Source: Phycisphaerales bacterium
Lineage (GTDB): Bacteria; Planctomycetota; Phycisphaerae; Sedimentisphaerales; Anaerobacaceae
NCBI GenBank assembly: GCA_030602885.1
Contig: JAUVYV010000033.1
Location: forward strand, 1-36,075
Direction: 5' to 3'
DNA length: 36,075 bases
How positions within the stretch are numbered: the stretch's first letter is position 1; every line of letters begins with the position of its first letter. The translations under genes and the position numbers were made by a program. Of this stretch, positions 7,010 through 14,800 are shown one piece after another. The notes beneath the pieces are model-generated. The model worked only from the letters and a program-made list of their open reading frames with translations, was not told the DNA's origin and searched no databases.

Positions 7010-7675
7010 ATGTTCACAGGACTTATCCAACAGGTGTGCACCGTCAAATCGCTTACAAAAAGCGCCGCAGCCGCTGTGCTCACTGTGGACCTGAGCCGCC
7101 TCGCCGAGCAAACCAAAATCGGCGACAGCATCGCAATAAACGGCGTTTGCCTTACCGTCGCAAAACTTTTAGCCCCACCTTTAGGTGGGGTCCACCACCA
7201 TTTGGCCGTCTTCGACATCAGCCCCGAAACCCTCGAAATTTCCAACCTCGCAAAACTCACCGCCAGCTCAAAGGTCAACGTCGAGCTCGCCCTCAAACTC
7301 GGCGACCCGCTCGGCGGACACCTCGTCCAGGGCCACATCGACGGTACCGCAAAAATAAAACAAATCAAAAAACAAGGCGAATTCACCGAAATTACTTTTG
7401 CCGCTGCTCCGGAACTGCTCGCTCAGATGATACCAAAGGGCGCCGTCGCCGTTGACGGAATATCACTCACAATCGCCGCCCTCGACAAAGACAGTTTCAC
7501 AATCGCCCTGATACCACAGACGCTAAAAGAGACCACACTCGGCTCGGCAAAAATAACCGATACCGTCAACATCGAAATCGATATAATAACAAAGACGGTT
7601 AAAAAACACCTTGAAAACATCCTGCCAAAGAACGACAAATTAACCGTAGAAAAACTCAGGCAGCTCGGATTCTGA
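7010..7675 (+). CDS. ribE: Riboflavin synthase alpha subunit
   Basis: Converts two 6,7-dimethyl-8-ribityllumazine molecules into riboflavin plus a pyrimidine. The 221-aa product shows both lumazine-binding repeats: MFTGLIQQV, GDSIAINGVCLTV and ISPETLEISNL in the first; GHIDGTAKI, GAVAVDGISLTI, LIPQTLKETTLG in the second. I start at the ATG at 7010 (canonical MFTGLI), not the TTG two codons earlier. After CLTVAKL the protein has about 8 residues more than usual (APPLGGVHHH). This insertion is encoded by a REP-like palindrome at 7168-7199 that is repeated at 33 kb. The insertion is in frame, so the enzyme may still work. Confidence 0.95.
   Translation: MFTGLIQQVCTVKSLTKSAAAAVLTVDLSRLAEQTKIGDSIAINGVCLTVAKLLAPPLGGVHHHLAVFDISPETLEISNLAKLTASSKVNVELALKLGDPLGGHLVQGHIDGTAKIKQIKKQGEFTEITFAAAPELLAQMIPKGAVAVDGISLTIAALDKDSFTIALIPQTLKETTLGSAKITDTVNIEIDIITKTVKKHLENILPKNDKLTVEKLRQLGF
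7168..7199. repeat. REP-like palindrome inside ribE
   Basis: These 32 bases are identical to 33242-33273. The stem is CCCCACC/GGTGGGG around TTTA, with head TTTAG and tail TCCACCACC. It adds about 8 residues to RibE without breaking the frame. Confidence 0.9.
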
Positions 7676-7719
7676 GCTCTCACGATAACACATGTGACAG
7701 ATAAAAACGGCGCAAAGAT

Positions 7720-8778
7720 ATGCACCATACCGAAAACCACAACTCGATAACCAATCAGCCCGTTATCGGCGTGACGATGGGTGACCCCGCCGGTATCGGC
7801 CCCGAGGTCGTTGTAAAGGCCCTCGCCGACCCTGCCATCCGCCGAGCAGCAAAGTTCATCGTCTTCGGTATGGACGAGCAGCTCCGCTATGCCGCCGACC
7901 ACGCCGAAATCGAGCCCTTCTGGGGACGTCACCAGCACGAAAAAATAAGCCGTGACTACCCCTTCAAGGTCGTCGTCGCCGATTACGACGACTATTCCGT
8001 CCCTCCCTGGATAAAAGGGCCAAGTGCAGTCGCCGGCGAAGCATCGCTGCGATTTTGCACCGACGCCATCGACGCCGCAAAACGCCACATCATCGACGCA
8101 ATAGTCACCGCGCCGATTAGCAAGACAAGCTGGAAACTCGCCGGCGCCGATTGGCCCGGCCATACCGAAATGCTCGCTAAGCTCACCAAGAGTAAACGAA
8201 AGGTAATGATGTTCGTCGCAGGCCCAATAAAGATGGCACTGGCCACAATCCACGAAGCGCTCTTTGAAGTCCGCCACAAGTTCACAATCGGCTGCGTCTT
8301 CGAACCCATAGACCTGCTCAATACCGCCCTCAAAGAATACTTCGATATTGAAAAACCCAAAATCGCCGTCGCCGCTCTCAACCCACACGCCGGAGAAAAC
8401 GGCCGGTTCGGCGACGAAGAACAAAGAATAATATCGCCCGCCATCCTCCTCGCAACCGAACAAGGCATCGACTGCGAAGGCCCCTTCCCCGCCGATACCC
8501 TTTTCCTCCGCGCCGCACACGGCGAATTCGACGGCGTCGTCGCTATGTACCACGACCAGGGACTGATACCCATTAAACTTCTCGCCTGGGATAAGGCCGT
8601 CAACATCACCATCGGAATACCAATTATCCGAACCTCACCCGCGCACGGAACCGCCTTCGATATCGCCGGAAAAAATCTCGCCAGCCACGCCGGCTTCAAA
8701 GCCGCTATAACCACCGCAATACAAATGGCAAAAACAAAGAAGATGCGCCTCGCAAAGGCTCACGCAGATGCACAGTAA
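7720..8778 (+). CDS. pdxA: 4-hydroxythreonine-4-phosphate dehydrogenase
   Basis: PdxA oxidises 4-phosphohydroxy-L-threonine in the DXP-dependent pyridoxal 5'-phosphate pathway. The 352-aa product has the PdxA start VIGVTMGDPAGIGPE (15-29), TAPISKTSWKLAG, the WPGHTEML metal-ligand histidine, LNPHAGENGRFGDEE, GPFPADTLF and YHDQGLIPIKLL. The first 14 residues are an extension of low conservation with no good ribosome binding site, so the true start is a little uncertain. The stop overlaps the rsmA start by 11 bases, so the two are translationally coupled. They follow ribE at 44 bases, probably in one operon. Confidence 0.95.
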   Translation: MHHTENHNSITNQPVIGVTMGDPAGIGPEVVVKALADPAIRRAAKFIVFGMDEQLRYAADHAEIEPFWGRHQHEKISRDYPFKVVVADYDDYSVPPWIKGPSAVAGEASLRFCTDAIDAAKRHIIDAIVTAPISKTSWKLAGADWPGHTEMLAKLTKSKRKVMMFVAGPIKMALATIHEALFEVRHKFTIGCVFEPIDLLNTALKEYFDIEKPKIAVAALNPHAGENGRFGDEEQRIISPAILLATEQGIDCEGPFPADTLFLRAAHGEFDGVVAMYHDQGLIPIKLLAWDKAVNITIGIPIIRTSPAHGTAFDIAGKNLASHAGFKAAITTAIQMAKTKKMRLAKAHADAQ

Positions 8779-9667
8779 AAGTCAGATCCTGCAATTGCTC
8801 AAAGCCACCGGCACAAGACCCAAAAAACACCTCGGTCAGAACTTCCTCATCGATTTGAACCTAATGCACCTCCTCGTTGATTCCGCCGACATCAAAAACG
8901 ATGACATCGTCCTCGAAGTTGGTGCCGGCACCGGCTCACTCACACAAGCTATAGCCGAAAAAGCCGCCCTGTGCCTCGCCGTCGAGCTCGACCCTGCCCT
9001 CGCACAAATCGCCGCCGCACAGCTCGCCGATAGACACAACGTGAAAATCGTCAACTGCGATATCCTCGAAAAAAAACGTGACATCGCCACCGCCGTCCTG
9101 GACGAGCTGAGCAAAGCAAAAAGAAAATACAAGGGCAGACTCCTCCTCGTTGCAAACCTGCCCTACAACATCGCCTCACCATTAATGCTCAACTTCGTCA
9201 CAGGCCCCCTGACAGCCAACGCCATGTTCGTCACCGTCCAAAAGGAAGTCGCCGATAGAATGACCGCAAACCCCGGCACAAAAGACTACGGAACGCTCAC
9301 CATCCTCCTCGCAGCCACCGGCAACGTCAAAACAATAAGAACCCTTAAGCCCTCCGTCTTCTGGCCCCAGCCGAAAATCAACTCCGCTATGCTAAGCTAC
9401 ATTCGAAACAAAGAAAAATCCGCACAAATAAAGAACATCTCGCTTCTCTCCGACCTCGTAAACCTGTTCATGCAGCATCGCAGAAAAACGCTCAGAAGCT
9501 GCAGCCGGTTCGCCGCCGGCACTTTGGCGCACATCAATGACTGGGATAACGTCTTCGAGCAGTGCAGCGTCGACGCCACCGCGCGACCTGCTCAGATATC
9601 ACCACAACAATATGTCTCACTTGCAAACACCTGCCTCGACAACCTCCAGCCGAACAACACGCGATAA
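8768..9667 (+). CDS. rsmA: 16S rRNA adenine dimethyltransferase
   Basis: RsmA (KsgA) dimethylates two adjacent adenines in the 3'-terminal helix of 16S rRNA, a late step in small-subunit assembly. The 299-aa product has KKHLGQNFLID, SAM motif I LEVGAGTGSLT, acidic VELDPAL, the catalytic NLPYNIASPL and the C-terminal FMQHRRKTLR. The start overlaps the end of pdxA; a pdxA-ksgA pairing is well known in bacteria. Confidence 0.95.
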   Translation: MHSKSQILQLLKATGTRPKKHLGQNFLIDLNLMHLLVDSADIKNDDIVLEVGAGTGSLTQAIAEKAALCLAVELDPALAQIAAAQLADRHNVKIVNCDILEKKRDIATAVLDELSKAKRKYKGRLLLVANLPYNIASPLMLNFVTGPLTANAMFVTVQKEVADRMTANPGTKDYGTLTILLAATGNVKTIRTLKPSVFWPQPKINSAMLSYIRNKEKSAQIKNISLLSDLVNLFMQHRRKTLRSCSRFAAGTLAHINDWDNVFEQCSVDATARPAQISPQQYVSLANTCLDNLQPNNTR

Positions 9668-9680
9668 CTCACCCCCATCC

Positions 9681-9709
9681 TTGAAACACTATACCGTCTC
9701 ACTTATACT
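9681..9709 (+). promoter_or_regulatory. Promoter of the GH2 gene
   Basis: TTGAAA (9681-9686), 17-base spacer, TATACT (9704-9709), just after the rsmA stop. Transcription would begin near 9716, about 37 bases before the ATG. Confidence 0.65.
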
Positions 9710-9752
9710 CAACGGTTCCACAAATATACGCAGCTAATTCAAGGAGTCAAAA

Positions 9753-11588
9753 ATGTATTCGGGTAAGCACGGAATAATTTCAACTCTCGTCGAGACACTC
9801 CGGAAAATCACCATTCTCTTCGTCCTCATCGCTGCTTCGTCCTGTGCCTCAGACCGGACGCCCGGCACCGACAGACCACTGCTCACAAGATGGGCCAAGG
9901 ACGTCTCCCCTGAGAACGTCCTTGCCGAATACCCACGCCCCCAAATGGTCCGAGACAACTGGGTGAACCTCAACGGGATCTGGCAATACTGCATCACCCA
10001 CCAATACGACACACACCCCGGCGACTTCAACGACCAGATACTCGTGCCGTTCCCCATTCAGTCGCACCTCTCTCGTGTCACCCAACATGTCCCGCCCTGG
10101 AAGCGCCTCTGGTATCGACGCACATTTGATATCCCCTCTGACTGGAAAGGCAGGAATATCCTGCTCCATTTCGGTGCCGTAGACTACGAAGCTGAAGTCT
10201 GGGTCAACGACCAACAAGTCGGCATGCACCGGGGCGGCTACGACCCCTTCAGCTTCGACATCACAAAGGCCCTCAACGAAGACAGACCCCAGCAAATTAC
10301 ACTCGCCGTCTGGGACCCCACCGACGCAGGCCCACAACCCTGCGGCAAACAAATGAACGAACCCTTCGGAATCTTCTACACCGCCGTAACCGGTATCTGG
10401 CAGACCGTCTGGCTTGAGCCGGTCAGTCCCACCCACATCGAATCGCTTCGAATCACACCCGACATCGACGCCGACACGGTCTACATCGCGACAACCGCGG
10501 CCGCACCCGACGAATTTATCGTCACCATCGAAGTAAGCAGCGACAACTCCACCATCGCCACGGCCTCCGGCTATCTCGACCAGCAAATAGCTGTCCCGGT
10601 CACAAATCCCAGGCTCTGGTCACCCGATTTACCGTTCCTATATGACGTCAAAGTAACACTGCACGACATCGTTGGAAACCAGGTCGATGCCGTCGAAAGC
10701 TACTTCGGCATGCGAAAAATCTCGCTGGGCAAGGATGATAATGGCATTACAAGACTGCTGCTCAACAACAAGCCCCTGTTCCTCTTCGGCCCGCTGGACC
10801 AAGGCTGGTGGCCGGACGGCCTTTACACCGCGCCGACCGACGACGCACTCAAATACGACATCGAGATCACGAAACAACTCGGCTTTAACATGGCTCGAAA
10901 ACACGTCAAGGTCGAACCCGACAGATGGTACTACTGGGCGGACAAGCTCGGCCTGCTCGTCTGGCAGGATATGCCAAACGGCGATAAACACATCCGGCAA
11001 GACAAGCCCGATTACACGCGCTCACCTGAATCCGCTGCTCAGTTCGAGAGCGAGCTCAAGAATATCATCGATACCCTTCACAATCACCCGTCTATCGTTA
11101 TGTGGATCCCATTCAATGAGGGCTGGGGACAATACGATACCGAACGCATCACAAACTGGGTCAAACAATACGACCCTACCCGCCTGGTCAACAATGCAAG
11201 CGGCTGGCGTGACCGCGGCGCAGGTGACATCCACGACATCCATAGCTACCCCGGTCCCGCCGCACCACCAAACGAAGAAAGCAGAGCCGCTGTCCTCGGC
11301 GAATTCGGCGGCCTCGGACTACCTCTGAAAGGCCACACCTGGACCACAGAAAAAAACTGGGGCTATAGGACACTCAAGACCAAAGAACAATTGCTGAGCG
11401 GCTACGGCCGCCTGCTTGAAAAGCTCCAACCCATGGTCGCCAAGGGCCTCGCCGCCGCCGTCTACACCCAAACCACCGATGTCGAGACCGAAGTCAACGG
11501 CCTGATGACCTACGACCGCGCCGTCATCAAAATGGACGCTGAAAGAATCGCCGAGTCGAACTCCATAATCATATCCACTCTCAAATAA
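9753..11588 (+). CDS. Glycoside hydrolase family 2 lipoprotein
   Basis: A 611-aa secreted glycosidase of the beta-galactosidase/beta-glucuronidase superfamily. The N-terminus is a lipoprotein signal with lipobox ASSC (Cys31). A sugar-binding jelly-roll follows (about 60-210; WYRRTFDIPSDWKG, VDYEAEVWVNDQQVG), then an Ig-like domain (about 215-325) and a TIM barrel. The acid/base is probably Glu456 in WIPFNEGWGQ and the nucleophile Glu517 in LGEFGGLG. Substrate cannot be read from sequence. AAGGAG sits 6 bases before the ATG. Its 3' end overlaps the convergent fumarase gene by 8 bases. Confidence 0.9.
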   Translation: MYSGKHGIISTLVETLRKITILFVLIAASSCASDRTPGTDRPLLTRWAKDVSPENVLAEYPRPQMVRDNWVNLNGIWQYCITHQYDTHPGDFNDQILVPFPIQSHLSRVTQHVPPWKRLWYRRTFDIPSDWKGRNILLHFGAVDYEAEVWVNDQQVGMHRGGYDPFSFDITKALNEDRPQQITLAVWDPTDAGPQPCGKQMNEPFGIFYTAVTGIWQTVWLEPVSPTHIESLRITPDIDADTVYIATTAAAPDEFIVTIEVSSDNSTIATASGYLDQQIAVPVTNPRLWSPDLPFLYDVKVTLHDIVGNQVDAVESYFGMRKISLGKDDNGITRLLLNNKPLFLFGPLDQGWWPDGLYTAPTDDALKYDIEITKQLGFNMARKHVKVEPDRWYYWADKLGLLVWQDMPNGDKHIRQDKPDYTRSPESAAQFESELKNIIDTLHNHPSIVMWIPFNEGWGQYDTERITNWVKQYDPTRLVNNASGWRDRGAGDIHDIHSYPGPAAPPNEESRAAVLGEFGGLGLPLKGHTWTTEKNWGYRTLKTKEQLLSGYGRLLEKLQPMVAKGLAAAVYTQTTDVETEVNGLMTYDRAVIKMDAERIAESNSIIISTLK

Positions 11589-12435
11589 TCGCTTGTCTGT
11601 GCCGGTGACTGTGACATTCTATATTCACCGCCACCGGAAGCGACGCAATGTGACAAGACCCCCACTCGACCACAACCGCCAGCGCCGTCGTATCACCACC
11701 AAGCCCCTGCGGCCCGACCCCAAGTGAATTGACCGCCGAGAGCATATCCGCCTCCAGCTCAGCATAATACTCATCTCTGTTCTGCTCTCGCAAATCTCGC
11801 AGCAGCGCCAGCTTGCTCAAAAAACAGCACCGCTCGAAATCTCCCCCTATCCCCACTCCGACCACAAACGGCGGACACGCATCCGCACCCGCCTGCTGCA
11901 CCACCTCAACAACCCACTCGATTATCTCCCCCCTATCGGCCGTCGGCTTGAACATCCGAAACTTACTTCTGTTCTCACACCCCCCGCCCTTGGCCATCAC
12001 ACTTATCTTCAAGCTGCCCCCGGGCACAATCCAGTGATGAATGATAGCCGGCGTGTTCGTCCCCGTGTTCTTCCGCTCCTTCAACGGCTCACCAACAACG
12101 CTCTTGCGCAAATACCCTCTCTCATAACCCGACGCAACCCCCTCATTGATCGCATCGAAAAGCGTCTTGCCCCCCTCCGCCTTTATCGCAACGTCGCTGC
12201 CCTGCTCGGCAAAAACAACCGCCAGTCCCGTATCCTGACAAAGCGGTATCCTCTCCTTTTTTGCTATCCGTGCGTTTTCGAGCAGTTGCTCCAATATCTC
12301 CGTCGCCCCCGGATTCGACTCTCTCTCCGCCGCATCCTTCAGTGCGCCCAAAACATCATCACCCAGCTCGTACGCCGCTGAAATACAAAGCGACCCGACC
12401 GTCGTTACCACCTTTGCAAACTCAATATGACGCAC
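11581..12435 (-). CDS. Fe-S fumarate hydratase alpha subunit
   Basis: A 284-aa alpha subunit of the iron-sulfur class I fumarase/tartrate dehydratase family, which hydrates fumarate to malate. Candidate cluster cysteines are C66 (IPLCQDTG), C153 (GGGCENRSKF) and C187 (ADACPPFVVGVGIGG). The beta subunit gene that normally follows is absent; downstream is the convergent GH2 gene. The start is GTG with GGAGG 4 bases upstream. Such enzymes are oxygen-sensitive, which fits an anaerobic or microaerobic host (inference). Confidence 0.9.
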   Translation of the reverse strand: MRHIEFAKVVTTVGSLCISAAYELGDDVLGALKDAAERESNPGATEILEQLLENARIAKKERIPLCQDTGLAVVFAEQGSDVAIKAEGGKTLFDAINEGVASGYERGYLRKSVVGEPLKERKNTGTNTPAIIHHWIVPGGSLKISVMAKGGGCENRSKFRMFKPTADRGEIIEWVVEVVQQAGADACPPFVVGVGIGGDFERCCFLSKLALLRDLREQNRDEYYAELEADMLSAVNSLGVGPQGLGGDTTALAVVVEWGSCHIASLPVAVNIECHSHRHRQAII

Positions 12436-12456
12436 AGTACCTCCAACCCAAAACTT

Positions 12457-14787
12457 TCACGGGCCCTCCATCTTGACATCAAAAGTCTTATATGTCGTAT
12501 TGCCCACATCATCGCTGATTCGCACTGCTACAACATGCTCGCCGGCCTCCAGCTCCTCAGTCACAAGTGTGAAATCCTCGCTCGTCGTATCGAAAACCAT
12601 ATCGTCCGGCACAACACCTATCCACTTGCTCTCGCTGTCAACCGTATAATCGAATTTGCCTATCATGCTGAGCTCGTCCGACACTCTCACCTTAAGCCAT
12701 GCCGTCTTGCCCTTCTTCTCAATCGCATATTTCGCAACAACAGGCCCCGTGTTGTCAACCACCACCGCCTCGCTTATCCTGCTGTCCGTCAGAAAAGTCT
12801 CCGCCGTATTATTCCTCTCGTCGCTCGCTGTCACCCTCACCTCGTAACGCCCGTCTTCAACAGTCTTGCCGTCCCATTCAAAGCTGCCCGACTCAATCTC
12901 ATCGGCCACCTCAATCCAGTTGCTCCTGCCCATCTTCCTGAAGTCTATTTCGTAAATCAGCTTGTCGCCGTTCTCATCATTCGCCTCATAGCTTATCTTG
13001 AATACCCCGCTCTTACCTGCCGCATCGATTCGACTCACGCTCACCGATTTAACCTTCGGCGACAGATTCGGCACCGCACTCGCCACCGCAACCTCCCTTA
13101 TAACCGGACTGCTCGCCCCGCCGGTACTGCGTAAAACAAGTCTGTACTGACAGAACCTGCCCGGAGGACAGTCCAATTGAACCGGCCCCGTCACCGTCGC
13201 TGGCTCCGTCCACTCCGAAAACGTCGGGTCGTTCACATCCTTGACGTTACCGCTCCTGCACGACACCAGCACCTCACAGCCACCCGGCACATCCGCCTCC
13301 ACCTGCAGCTTCCCCCAATGCGCCGGCTGACCCGCATCCACAAGGTCCGACCGGTATGTCCCCTCACTCGAAAACTCACCTCCAATCTTCATCAGCTTAG
13401 CCGGATTCGACGTCCCGATATACACTTCCTCACCTGCCGTTACCACCGCCGTTATCTGCGATGCCTCCCTGTCCTCGTAAATAAGCGATTCCTCCTCCGA
13501 TGCCGGCTCAATACTATAAAGCTGACCGCTGTTACCCGTCCCCAAAAGAAGCTCACCGCCCTGCACACCAAGCGAAAAGAACACCGCCCTCGCACTGAAT
13601 ATGTCATCCACAAAACCCTCACCGCTCACCCTGTATATGTGACTCGCCCGCGCTGGCTTCGGCAGTCTTCGCGGAGGAACCTTCCGCTCCGCGCCTTTCT
13701 CATCTTTCTCTTCTTTCGTATTCGCTATCTCAAGCTTCATACCCCCGCTGCTCTCACCATCTCCTTCTTCTTCCTCCTCCTCCTCCTTCTGCTCCACCTC
13801 CGGCCGACCCGCCGACGGCCTCTGTGCCGCAAACTTCCTCTCCACCTTCACAACATCCGCCGATGTCGCCGCAGCATATAAAGAATCCCCGTCGATCAGC
13901 AGCGCCGATATCTCATCCTGGTCGCTGTCATATAATACCGTCACCTTCTGCGACCGAGTATCTATCTTGTAAACCAAACCCTTGCTGTCGCTGCCCGCGT
14001 AAACAAAACCGTCTGCCCCGATGGCAAGCGAAAGTATGTTCTTGTCCGTGCTGTCATAAATAACCTCTGCCCCAGCTCCCATCGAGTCAAGTCTGTAAAT
14101 CTTCCCCTCAGGCCCCGTCCCCAAATAAATGCTCCCTTTCTCATCCACCGCTATCGCAAATATGTACTTCGCATCGTTCGGCTCGAAAATCACCTTCAGC
14201 CCGCCCCCTGGGGGCTCGCCCGATTCCAGCCGACACAACGAGCAGCGCTCACCGCTTATACCCACCAGAAGCCGGCCCGCAACATCCGTCCCCATCGCAA
14301 ATATATGCTCGTTCGCCAGATGCTTCGCCTGCTCCGCCACCCCGATGTCATTCGCCTCGGCTGTGCTGTTCGAATCCGCCGATCCCGATTCACCCTCTTC
14401 TCGCCCCCCCGGCTCAGCCGAATAAATCTCCGTAAGCTCCCCCAGACTGTACTCGTAAACACCTCCGTTCGGACTCGTCCCCACATATACCGTCCCGGCG
14501 CTCACAACGATACTGTTTATCGACCAGACGTTCTCGAATTCCTCAACCAGCACCTCCGACGAACGCCCCAACCGAATCGTCCCGCGCGACCCTACAACCA
14601 CATCCTCGGACTCGCCTTTCGAAAAATCCGCCCCGCTGCTGTGACGTGTCACCTTGCTCGTCACCGCCCAGCTGAACCCGCTGCCGGCAAAAAACAAAAA
14701 CAGCACAACTAATATGAAGCGCCAAAACGCAACACCATTACTATGCCGCGCGTCATCCAACATACAGCTTCGCCTCAAAACTTCCAT
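12457..14787 (-). CDS. Secreted beta-propeller and Ig-like protein
   Basis: The 776-aa protein has an N-terminal signal or anchor (FILVVLFLFFAGSGFSWA, about 22-39). Roughly 90-480 contains repeated propeller-type blades: VGTSPNGGVYEYS, LGTGPEGKIYRLD, AGSDSKGLVYKID, LGTGNSGQLYSIE and IGTSNPAKLMKIG, each a Gly-Thr/Ser-rich turn followed by a Tyr/Leu-x-Ile/Leu strand. The blade run is broken by an acidic and charged linker with seven Glu. The C-terminal 250 residues look like fibronectin/Ig-like domains (VRVTASDERNNTAETF, VVAVRISDDVGN). Function unknown. It lies 13 bases downstream of the SpoIVB-like protease gene, so the two probably act together outside the cytoplasm. Confidence 0.75.
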   Translation of the reverse strand: MEVLRRSCMLDDARHSNGVAFWRFILVVLFLFFAGSGFSWAVTSKVTRHSSGADFSKGESEDVVVGSRGTIRLGRSSEVLVEEFENVWSINSIVVSAGTVYVGTSPNGGVYEYSLGELTEIYSAEPGGREEGESGSADSNSTAEANDIGVAEQAKHLANEHIFAMGTDVAGRLLVGISGERCSLCRLESGEPPGGGLKVIFEPNDAKYIFAIAVDEKGSIYLGTGPEGKIYRLDSMGAGAEVIYDSTDKNILSLAIGADGFVYAGSDSKGLVYKIDTRSQKVTVLYDSDQDEISALLIDGDSLYAAATSADVVKVERKFAAQRPSAGRPEVEQKEEEEEEEGDGESSGGMKLEIANTKEEKDEKGAERKVPPRRLPKPARASHIYRVSGEGFVDDIFSARAVFFSLGVQGGELLLGTGNSGQLYSIEPASEEESLIYEDREASQITAVVTAGEEVYIGTSNPAKLMKIGGEFSSEGTYRSDLVDAGQPAHWGKLQVEADVPGGCEVLVSCRSGNVKDVNDPTFSEWTEPATVTGPVQLDCPPGRFCQYRLVLRSTGGASSPVIREVAVASAVPNLSPKVKSVSVSRIDAAGKSGVFKISYEANDENGDKLIYEIDFRKMGRSNWIEVADEIESGSFEWDGKTVEDGRYEVRVTASDERNNTAETFLTDSRISEAVVVDNTGPVVAKYAIEKKGKTAWLKVRVSDELSMIGKFDYTVDSESKWIGVVPDDMVFDTTSEDFTLVTEELEAGEHVVAVRISDDVGNTTYKTFDVKMEGP

Positions 14788-14800
14788 CCTTCACTCCCGT

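Noticed and set aside
7423-8553. 376-aa open frame on the minus strand
   Set aside because: It is wholly antisense to ribE and pdxA, which have full family motifs. C-rich third positions create long antisense frames here.
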